64,000 nt of DNA from Rapana venosa (taxonomy: Eukaryota; Mollusca; Gastropoda; Neogastropoda; Muricidae). Shown here one piece after another: positions 39,001-51,319 of this stretch. The stretch lies in assembly GCA_028751875.1 (NCBI GenBank), contig CM054159.1, positions 10,262,264 to 10,326,263 of the forward strand. The letters run 5' to 3'. Numbering within the stretch: position 1 is the stretch's first letter; each line of letters starts with the position of its first letter. Below the pieces are notes generated by a model. The model saw only the letters and a program-made list of their open reading frames with translations, made no database searches and was not told the origin of the DNA. The position numbers were made by a program, and so were the translations under genes.

Positions 39001-42000
39001 CTACAGATTTTAAAAAAATAAAAAATTCACCTAACATTACATTTGATGATTCCAATTCCTTCATTTCATTTGATTTGATTTAAGCAGGAAACTCATTACG
39101 CTAGAAAATCATGTTAAGTCATATCAAAGTATTAGCTAAGCTCTGTTATAACACTCCCCTCCTTCTCATTTCCTTGTTCTTAGGAGAAAAAGGAGTTTCT
39201 TTGAAATCTACTGTCAAAACTGTTACCCCTGTAACCCCTCCCCCCCTTCTGTCTGAGAGCAAAAGAATGGTTTACAATCAGATCAAATTTAGGCACTTTA
39301 AAGTTAAATAATTTTGTTGTGATTATGACCGCTTCAAAAATAGGCTACAGACACACACAATATCTTGGTTTAATCACTCTTAAAAAATGTGTGTCGTTGA
39401 CAATCTTAAACGATAAATGAATTCAAAATATCTTTGTAAATATTTAATCAATAACATCTTCCTTTCATTTAGTCATATATTGGTAAAGTGGACCAAAATT
39501 ACAGAAATGATACTATGGGTTGACTATCTCATTTGCCCTTTAAAAAAAAAAAAAGGCAATGTATTATAAGCTGTTTGAATTATAAAAAAAAGAAGTTGTC
39601 TGAATCTCAACTCCAACTGATAACACAAGTCTGTAACGAGACGCACAACAAACACGCAAATAAAGAAGGTAGGGAAGAAAACAACCACAAACTGACTTCA
39701 TACACCGACATTCCATGACCAAGAAAGTCCACACTCACAGACACTAATCACACACTAAAACTCACTGACCAACAATACATCTATCCCTGACATACAGTCT
39801 TAACCCAGGATGAAACAAATACCGCTATCACAAACCAAACATTGCAATCTTTTCATCTTAGCCACAAAAAACAAACCAAAAAAAAAACTCCACATCAAAA
39901 AACCCAGCAAAACTGTCACTTCACTTCACTCACACACACAAAATACGCTTCGATATCCATGCACAAACAAACCCACAGGATAAAATACCAGCCACACAAC
40001 ACCACTCTTTCTCAGCATCACCCCCCCAAAAAACAACCAGATACACCACTTCAGCACTGATTAAAACTTAAAGACTTTGAAAAACAACAACCCCAAAAGC
40101 TTTTCTAAAGCCTGGAACAAGGCGATCAGCAACGGGTGACATGACAATAGAACGGACGAAGCCGATACCTTGTATCCCAAGTAGTATCGGCGAATTGTGG
40201 TGGCCGCAAGCTGTCTCTTCTTGGCTAGTTTCAGCGCTCGCAGAATCATCCGGGCCTACAATATAACCAAGGCCAAGTGAAGCACAGCATATATATGTAT
40301 ATATGTATATGATGTATATATATGTATGCATCAAAGTTATGCAGCAGGAAAACAAGCATCAGCAAGGATGGGGGTCCCCTGATCATCCGAGGCATACTAT
40401 AACGGTCCGCTTTTGGTTTGTACTTGCGAACAAGAGTCCACGACACAGTTGGTTCATACATACCAACGTGATTGTTTGTTGCTGGGCAGGGACATGGGGG
40501 GTGGGAGGGTAAGGGGGGGAGAGGGATGAGGCTAGCCAAAGAAGGGGAGAAGGATGTCTGTCGGCGTGGGAAGTGTTTACTCATGGATGACACACTGCTG
40601 AAAGATGAAGAAGCATCAACACAATAAAGCTGGAATGAATGGCTGTGTAAGTCTGCCTTTGGCTTTCCTTGTAGCGGCCATTTGTTCTGGCTGATTTTCC
40701 TTTTTTTGGAACTTCTTTGTTGTGTTTAAACTTACAATGTGTGGGTATTCTGGGCGTTTCTTCCTTTGCTACAATGTGTAAGTACTGTTAGCTTTTTTGT
40801 GTGTTTCTGCTTGACTTATTGAAAAAAAACATCTGTCTCACTGATTATATTCCAAATTTACGCTGCTTTGTTTTTTCCTTCTCCCTTTTTTTCAATGGAT
40901 GTGTGGTTGACAAATTGTTGATTTATTTGTCATTCTGAATTCATATCAGGTTAAAAGTAATATTTTGACTGATCTTTTAAAAATATATCATGGTGTGAGT
41001 GTCCAGCAGATCTTCAAACTTGTCAAAACAAAACAAAAAACCCCAAAAATCCATATAAATTTCCACTACATTGTTGATTATTTGTCAAATTTTTACAGCT
41101 TCTTTTTTTAAAAGTTAAGCTTCCTTGGGTTGAAAATTACTAACTTACAACTAATTCTCCATAAAATCTCTCTTTGAAGAAATGGTTTTGAATGCAGCAT
41201 TGCATAAAAAGAAAAATTGCCATTTTCCTACAAAAAAGATAGCATGAATACAAAGCTCTTTGCAAAAATTCAAGCAGAAGCAATTTTTGCATGATCCTGC
41301 AAAATGAAAATATAGAGAGAAAAAAAATGCTGCTGTCTCTGCAGTAAATTATTTAACAAGCTAAAAAATAAGCGTTGTTAACATTACACTGCAAACAGTG
41401 GTTAATTCCACACATTAACCCCCCCCCTCCTCCCCCCCAAAAAAAAATCCTACATGACAAATATCACATTTTTGACGACTGATGGATGACTTCACACACA
41501 AATTTTTTTTTTTAAATCTCTTCAGTTAAAGGGAAGTTTTCTGCTGAAATCACACACATTCTGTTTTCAAGTTTCAAAGTTTTGTGACTGAATGCGCTAG
41601 TACCATTTTCTTTAAATCAGGTGAAAACAAAAAACCCCACCCAAAAACAACCCCCCCCCCCCCCCCCCCACAACACATAGATGCGAGTGTCAGTGAAATC
41701 TTCTGCTCACAAGAAAAAACACTAATCAGTGATTTGTAGAAAAAAACACCCAAAAAACAAACTCAAGACACACTTTTTTTGTTGTTTTTTCTTTTCGTAA
41801 ATCTTTGGTGCATATTCTGACTCAGAAAACCCCCCAAAACAAACCAAACTGTGACTCGGTTTAAAAAAAAAAAAAAAAAAAAAAAATCGAACACTCGTGA
41901 GGCACTTCTTTGCGAGCACACGTGGTCTCCGTGCAGAAAAGTGGGTCAAAGGTCAGACACAGGCAGACTTACACGACATTCCCGGTCAAGGTCAAGACAG

Positions 42001-42846
42001 CCAAGCGCGGCGGCCGGCAAAGTTCATTCACCACTGCACCCAAAGCAAAAGCGCTCAACGAGCCAAGAGGGCTCCACTCAGCAGCTCAAAACGCCTGTAC
42101 AAGAGAGAATTTCTGAACCACGTCAGCACAAAAACCACACATAATGTTAATGGTCTGGGAGGGTCTCATCTTCCAGACCACATTAGCAAAAACCACATCA
42201 TGATAATGGTCTGGGAGGGTCGCATCTTCCAGACCACATCAGCAAAAACCACATAATGTTAATGGTCTGGGAGGGTCGATTCTTCCAGACAACATCAGCA
42301 AAAAACCACATAATGTTACAGACCACATCAGCAAAAAACCACATAATGTTAATGTACTGTCTGGGAAGGTCGCATCTTGCAGACCACATCAGCCCAAAAC
42401 CGCATAATGTTAATGGTCTGGGAGGGTCGCATCTTCTAGACCACATCAGCAAATACCGCATAATGATAAAATCTGGGAAGGTCAAAATATGTGGACCGTA
42501 CCAACAAAACTTACATAATGTTAAGTAATACTCTGGTCTGGGAGTATATAGCCTGAAAGGGAGAGAGGGAGGAGAAAATATAGAAAAAAAAAATTTTTTT
42601 TAAAAGCCACAAGGGGTGGGTGGGGAGGAGGGCAGGGGGGAGGAGTGGAATGGGAGGGGGAGTGGGGGGGGGGGAGTTAGAGACAAAATCAGGTATATAG
42701 AACGAGAGAAAAATGGGAAATAAAAGTAAGACAACAGGATGAGGAAGCACGTGAGAGGACAAAATATATACAAGACTAAAACAAGCCAAAAAGAAGAACA
42801 CAGAACGGTTCACGAGAAAACAAATATGTGCAAAATCATGACAGAG

Positions 42847-42933
<87 letters not shown>

Positions 42934-44151
42934 AGAGTGAGAGAGAGAGATGATGAAATAATATACAAAAGTAAATATACAGTATAAGACAAGAGAAAAA
43001 AAACCTTCTGTTATTATTCTCATAGCCAATACCCCCCCTCCCCTCACCAAAACAAAAACACCCCCAATAACTGGACTATGAACAAAAAACAGTCGAGCCA
43101 TATCATTAACTTCCCTCTCTCTCTCTTTCCAACGACTGTTTACAGGCACGTCTAACAGTTTTAACTTTACAAGTGTGTGTACGAGGGAAGTTCTGAAAAA
43201 GGTGCCTCCCTCTCCAAGCTCATGACTCTGGTTTATAACATTTTATAATATGCAACCTACTTTTTTCCAGCAAAGATGACCATATATCATGGCTGAAGTT
43301 TTTCCTTCCACAGCTTCCCATTCTCCCTGAATATTATCTGCTCACTTTCCCGCTTAAAAAAAAAGGATGACGGTAAAGATATTCCCATAACCTATGTGGC
43401 AGTTAAGGAGAGAGGTGTCAAAGACCTCAGATTCTCTAGAGGCCAGGATTTTGAGGGTGGTACCCATCTCTTCTCCTTTGCTGCTTTACTATCCCTATAT
43501 CTTAAGAGGGTAGGTACCCATTTATAGCTGTGAGAACTGGCGGAGCTGTACTGAAGCCAAGACACGAATGGTTGCATAAGGGTGCTGCTGCTCTTGTGGC
43601 AACGTGCTCTCCCCGGGGAGAGCAGCCCAAATTTCACACAGAGAAATCTCGTGACTTAAAGTGGTATAAATGGGAAAAAAAAGAAAAAAAAGTCACCCAT
43701 TCAGGAAGCGACCATGCTCAACACTGCTTAACCTTAGCTTGGGTAGAGTGAATGCTCTGACCGCTGAGCTTTCCTGCAAGGAAAGTTAAAAATAACTAAT
43801 CAAACAAACACCGTCTTCAGCGGTCTTCATAGTACTGAATCAGGCATACCCTGAACCACATGCCACTCTGTAGATGTGGTGGCCCCAGACTTCTATGGGC
43901 ATGTATGGGCATCAAAAGATGTGGGAAAAAACCCACCCCAACTTGTTTTTGTCAATGTGTCACTCCAGTAGCTTCCCTCAGTGCTGTGTTCACATGCACA
44001 GATTTCCATACATCTTTTCCCTGTGAAAGTTTCTGCCATAAGACCTACTTTCATTTTCTGTCCCTTCTCTTCCACCCTCTCTGCATTTCATTTGTTTCTG
44101 TATAATGTAGTAGCGAGATTATATGCATTTTCAGAACTCCCCTTTGTGAGT

Positions 44152-44237
<86 letters not shown>

Positions 44238-47200
44238 AAAACCTGTAATATTCTATCTACCATCTGAAAATAAAAGTTTGACTTTGACTTTGACACACAC
44301 ACACAAATGCACCCTCCCTCCCTCCAACACACAATCCTGAAATTCTTAATCTTGTTGGGATGAATTACGAATAATGACACTTTTTTTACCACCTTTCCCT
44401 TCCCACTATATATAAAAGAAAAATTAATAAAAGTCATCTTAAGTAAGGGTCAAAATCTCATCACCCGCCCACAATATTATTTTCTTTGAAACATTGATCT
44501 AAAGCTGAAAATACACCACAGTCCGATGCTTGAAAATAAACTATCGAAAACGCAAAATTCCGACATTTGAACACGAACTATCTACAATGAAAAAGCCACA
44601 GTAAAAACCACTAAATAAGCCGGTCTGAGAATGTTCAAACCTGTAACATTCTACTTTAAAAGCGAGACACTTGAAAAGACAGCTGCCTGTAAATGTAAAA
44701 TGGCACACGATGACGACCTGCAAGCATACAGACATCCATGGCACAATCATCAACTTTAGTCAGCTAACAACAACACTGACTGAGCACAGAGAAAAGAAGT
44801 AGTTCCACAACACGTAGGGAAGATATCTGAAAGGAAAAGTAGAAGAAGTTTAAAAAACACACACACACACACACACACAGAGCTTCTGAAAGTCGCAACA
44901 ACACCGCAAGAAAAGCCGCCACACCAAAACTAGCCGACACTGCAAATAGGAAAGGTTTCTGGAATGAATTTTGTAACTAGAGCTATTGTGTTTCTTCGCC
45001 AGTGACGCTGTTATCCGAGTACAAGTTATGTTCCTTTAAATACAGACAGTACACGTATTCCGATATAAAAGTAACAATTTATATACACAAATCATACATA
45101 ACTGATTAATCATGATTAAAATTGCTGAATACTGAAAAGTTATGATTTTAATAGGGTACATCTTTTAAAAATTTCATTCGAAAATAAACAAAATTATGAA
45201 GATTACAACCAAATTTTTTTTACAAATGAGAATGAAATTATGAGTTTTATTATTATTATTTTATCATAAATAAAAAAAAAGTACATGAATCGTACTACGA
45301 ACAAATACAAATGAATAAATACTGAATACACCGAGTGATTCAAAGTCAGTGATATAACTTTTTCAGCATACGTCCTCAGTGACAATCTACGCTTCATCAA
45401 TGAATCAAAGTGCGGCGGCATACCTCAAACAGCCATATCTCATGCCAGCTGCTAACATTCGTCTTCATCGTCAGTTAATCAATTAACTCATGCAAAAATA
45501 CCAGCAAAGTGATAAGATTACATTTCAGATACTGCCGCATGCAATATTTCATGTTGGTACTGAAAAAATCCTCTTCTTGTACGACCAAAAAAAAAAAGAA
45601 AAAAGTATGAAAAGAGGGAAAAATCCAATATAAATTGTTCTTTGAAGAAACTAGAAAAGATCAATCAATATCTAGCGAATATAAAGACACTACAAGTTCT
45701 AAATCATTCAACTTGTAAAACTCTTATCTATAACTGAAAAATCTATCAAATAAAAAAATAAAGGTGATAAGGGGGAACAACTGAAAGGGGAAGAAGACAT
45801 GGAAAAAATAATTTAAAAAAAAACAAAAGCCCTCCAATTTTTTAACCCACAGACTACCAGGATAAAGGACCCACTCTACTTGCAGCATAAAAAATATCCA
45901 CTGTTCTAAGGGCATGAAACACCACCCACTTGAAAAAAAAAAAAAAAGGGAAAAAAAAAAGGTGCGTCCACAAATGAAGCGACTTACCTTCCATCCTCGA
46001 GCGTAGCACTGCAGGACGAGAGTTGCTCTCTGGGTGGCTTTGTACTGTTTGTGAGCCTGCAAAAAACCCCAATTACATTGTGAAAGCTGACAGGAAAACC
46101 CCAATTACACTGTGAAGACTACAGGAAAACCCAATTACGCTGTGAAGGCTGACAGGAAAACCCCAATTACACTGTGAAGACTGACAGGAAAACCCCAATT
46201 ACACAGTGAAGACTGACAGGAAAACCCCAATTAACACTGTGAAGACTGACAGGAAAACCCCAATTACACAGTGAAGACTGACAGGAAAACCCCAATTACA
46301 CTGTGAAGACTGACAGGAAAACCCCAATTACATTGTGAAGACTACAGGAAAACCCCTATTACATTGTGAAGACTAAGAAGAAAACCCAATTACGCTGTGA
46401 AGACTACAAGACAACCCAATTACGCTGTGAAGACTATAGGAAAACCCCAATTACACTGTGAAGACTGACAAGAAAACCCCAATTACACTGTGAAGGCTGA
46501 CAGGAAAACCCCAATTACACTGTGAAGGCTGACAAGAAAACCCCAATTACGCTGTGAAGGCTGACAGGAAAATAATAATAATAATGTATGGAATTTATAT
46601 AGTGCTGAATCTTACAAAGCAACAAATCAAAGCACTGTGAAGACTACAGGAAAACCCCAATTACACTGTGAAGACTACAGGAAAACCCCAATTACACTGT
46701 GAAGACTACAGGAAAACCCCAATTACGCTGTGAAGACTACAGAAAACCCCCAATTACACTGTGAAGATTGACAACAAAACCCTAATTAAACTGTGAACAC
46801 TACAGGAAAACCCCAATTACACTGTGAAGGCTGACAGGAAAACCCCAATTACACTGTGAAGGCTGACAAGAAAACCCCAATTACACTGTGAAGGCTGACA
46901 GGAAAATAATAATAATAATGTATGGAATTTATATAGCGTTGAATCTTATAAAGCAACAAATCAAAGCACTGTGAAGACTACAGGAAAACCCCAATTACAC
47001 TGTGAAGACTACAGGAAAACCCCAATTATGCTGTAAAGACTGACAGGAAAACCCTAATTACACTGTGAAGACTGACAAGAAAACCCCAATTACACTGTGA
47101 AGACTGACAAGAAAACCCCAATTACACTGTGAAGACTGACAAGAAAACCCCAATTACACCGTGAAGACTACAGGAAACCCAATTACACTGTGAAGGCTGA

Positions 47201-50200
47201 CAGGAAAATAATAATAATAATAATAAATAATGTATGGAATTTATATAGCGCTAAATCTTATAAAGCAACAAATCAAAGCACTGTGAAGACTACAGGAAAA
47301 CCCCAATTACACTGTGAAGACTACAGGAAAACCCAACTACGCTGTGAAGACTACAGGAAAACCCAACTACGCTGTGAAGACTACAGGAAAACCCAATTAT
47401 ACTGTGAAGGCTGACAAGAAAACCCCAATTACACTGTGAAGACTACAGGAAAACCCAACTACGCTGTGAAGACTAAGAAGAAAACCCAACTATGCTGTGA
47501 AGACTACAGGAAAACCCAATTACACTGTGAAGGCTGACAAGAAAACCCAATTACACTGTGAAGACTACAGGAAAACCCCAATTACACTGTGAAGACTACA
47601 GGAAAACCCCAATTACACTGTGAAGACTACAGGAAAACCCCAATTACACTGTGAAGACTACAGAAAAACCCCAATTACACTGGGAAGACTGACAAGAAAA
47701 CCCCAATTACACTGTGGATGCTGACAAGAAAAACCCAATTACACTGCGAAGGCTGACAAGAAAAACCCAAATTACACAGTGAAGGCCGACAAAAAACCCC
47801 CCAATTACACTGTGTGGAGGCTGACAAAGAATTGAAAAAATGCACCACACAGAAACCTATCTTAAAAAAAACACACCATGTAGGGCGACTGTGGATGCGT
47901 GGAGGAAAATGGGCAGGAAGGTCTGTGTGTACTCGGGCTGAGATACGAAGCACACAAAGTATATCCCCCAACGTTGGAATGCGGCTACCTAAATGAAGCC
48001 TTACCCAGTATCCCCGGAACCTGGCGGAGATGACGACCTGAGCTGCCTTCATCTTCAGGAAGAGGGTGCGCTGGAACCAGCCCCTCCACATCTTCTGGAT
48101 CAGCGTGGCCAGGTAGTGCATGCGCTCCCTTCGGCGCTCCTCCATGTCAAACAGCTGCAAAGGAAGATCGTCGCAGTCTGTTTATTTATTCTTTTATATC
48201 GAGGATAATGGAATTGAGCGCTTTGATTTGTTGCTTTACAAGATTCAGCGCTATATAAATTCCATACATTATTATTATTAATAAGCACTCATGTGCTTTT
48301 TTTTTACATCCAGTCCCTGTGTGTATGCGGTATTGTAAATTTTTGTCATCTGTTTCCACCGGCACACAATGGCCTACTCTTCCGAAAAGCGGAACAGGAT
48401 TTAACGTGTGCGCAAGATGTTCTGCATGTGTTAACACGGGGCCTCGGTTTATAGTCTCATCCCGAAGGACTTTGACATTCAGTTCGATTTTTTTGGGGTC
48501 AAACTGGGAAGAAAGGGCGAGGCTGGGAATCGAACCCAGAACCTCACGGTTAACTTGTTGGCAAGGCAAACGTCTTAACCATCCTGCCACCTTCCTTCCT
48601 GTACTGGCGTCTTGTGTTGAGTGTAGTGTATGGTTCTGTGCTACAGTATGTGGTAAGTCAGGTCAAGTCAAAAGCACTTTAATCATCCCATGAAGGGCGA
48701 TTACAATAATGACAAGGCACTTAGATAGGAATCACAATCTTGAAAAGACACACACAAAAAAGGCTCCGTTTGATACTGGTTTAACTATTCCAAGATAGGA
48801 TGTTTAGATGCTCTGTGTGTGTGTGTTGTGTTGTGTGTGTCAAGTCAAGTCAAATTTTTATTTCCAGATGGTACATTGAATAAGCAATGCATTTGCTTTT
48901 TTTCATCAAGCCATCTATCTAGGAACAAATTTCTTATCTATTATACTGAAATGCTACACTATTACAACCTTAACCAATAAATTAAACCAGTAAAAGGAAA
49001 AAAATCGATAAAATAATACACTGGAAAATACAAATTACACACATATACATACACACGCACACACATACTCATACACACCTGCGCGCACGCGTACACACAC
49101 ACTTAGAGTTGTGGTGTGTGTTTGTTGTGTTTTGTGTGTGTGTGTGTGTGGAGGGAGAGGTTGTGTTGTGTTGTGTGTGTGAGTCTTCAAATTCATTTAA
49201 CATCTTTTCACAAGTTGTGATATTAAACGGGGCTGTGTGTGTGAATGTGTGTGCATGTGCGTGTGTGTGTGCATGTGTATACATATCTGTGTGCGTGTGT
49301 TCGGTGCCATGCTTTACACATTCTAACATTTATTTTATTTCATTTATTTTTTATTTTATTCTTTTATATCGAGGATAATGGAATAAACACTTATGTGCTT
49401 TTTTACATCCAGTCCCCATGTGTATGCGTTTTTGTAAATTCTGTCACTGTTCCCACCGGCACACAATGACCTACTCTTACGAAAAGCGGAACATGATTTA
49501 ACGTGTGCGCAAGATGTTCTGCAGAGTGCACGAGCTTATGCACACATATCTTATGTTTACAACACCAACATTTTTTCTCCCCAAGGGATTGCCGGGGGCC
49601 TATCAGTATAACTAGCATCCCCACAATCTGGAAATTCTGTGCTAGAAATTTCCTCTTTTCTATCACTCTCTTTGTTTCTGCCTTGTTCCTTTTCTTCCTG
49701 TCACCTCCTTGTCTATTTTCTGCCTTCTTGGTCCATTCTCCTGCCTTTCTTCCAGAAAGAACTTAAAAGGTAACTATTCTCTCTTATACCGAAGTCGGAT
49801 GCGCTGGGCCTGACTTGTCAGGCGCTTCACGGCAGCGTGACGCATTTTCGCTCATATAACAGACAACAATAGTTGCCGTCTGAGCGTTCGACGAAGAAGA
49901 ACCAACTTTTTTTTTTTCCACCCACCACCCACTTGGTTTTTATTCTTAACCTGTTTGGGGTTCTTGATGAAGATCTTGGACTTGCCGAAGGCAAACTCGT
50001 CCTGGGGGATCTGCTGATCCTGGAGGATGTGCTGGACCCCGTCACGAGGGGACCCCCCTCGCCAGTGCGGCCAGGTGGCCTGCGACAGCATCTTGTAGCG
50101 GTACAGGAAGTAGTCGTACACCTGTCGGAACGCGTAGCCCGCGCGACGCACTCGCACGTTCTCCATCAGCCTGTTTTGTTGTTGGTTGGTGTGTTCATGA

Positions 50201-50249
50201 GAGAGAAGAATGAAGAAGTTTAAGTTTTATGTTTGTCTGTGTATGTCTG

Positions 50250-50289
<40 letters not shown>

Positions 50290-50306
50290 TTCTATCTATC
50301 TATCTA

Positions 50307-50349
<43 letters not shown>

Positions 50350-51223
50350 GTCTTCTATCTATCTATCTATCTATCACACACTACACACAACATACACACA
50401 CACACACACCACCATCTCACACACACACACACATCACACTACCACATACGCATCATACAATGTGAAAGATATTTTTTTTGGCAGGTGTCTATTCAGTGTG
50501 TTACATTACAATGAATGAGCTTCAATAATTCTATAAAGACAAAAAGAAATGAAAGTATAAATAATTTGAGTTGAAATCATACCAACTAGCAGTTCTGTTT
50601 TCAACGCATGCAGAATTAACAAAAAACACAGACCCAATTTACTCCTCATGAAGAAAACTCTGGAGTTTGTGTTTGTGTGTTGATGTTGGTGTCGTGTTGT
50701 GTGTGTGTCAGTGTTGTGTGTGTGCTGTGTGTCTTGTCTGTCTATCTATCATCTCTGTCTGTCTGTCTGTCTCTGTATATACACACAACCATCTGTATAT
50801 ACTTTACAATTATATAAATACAGTTATCAAACACCAGCTCAAAGAATCCTAAATGATCATACTTTACACGTAAAACCATATTTTGAACAAGTGCAGTCTC
50901 TATCTATTCCCTTAATCCTGGACTTATAAGCACTGAGTGAATTTCAGCTGCTGATCTTTTGAACAAGTGCAGTCTCTATCTATTCCCTTAACTCCATGAG
51001 GACTTGATGAAGCGCTGCAGTGAATTTTGTTCAGGCTGCTGTATCTCAGTCTCTATCTATTCCCTTAACACCCTGAGGAGTGAGCAAGTACAGTGAAAAA
51101 ACAAAACAATAACAAAACTTAAGCATAAAAAACATCAAGCACAACCCCTCTCACCGACCTCACTCCAACTCCACCCCCCCCCCCCCTTCTCCTCACTCTA
51201 ACTCACCCCACCCCCCCCCAAAA

Positions 51224-51319
<96 letters not shown>

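Noticed and set aside
46062..47818. CRISPR-like array (about 32-bp repeats)
   Set aside because: Units are directly tandem with no variable spacers, in an intron of a eukaryotic gene.
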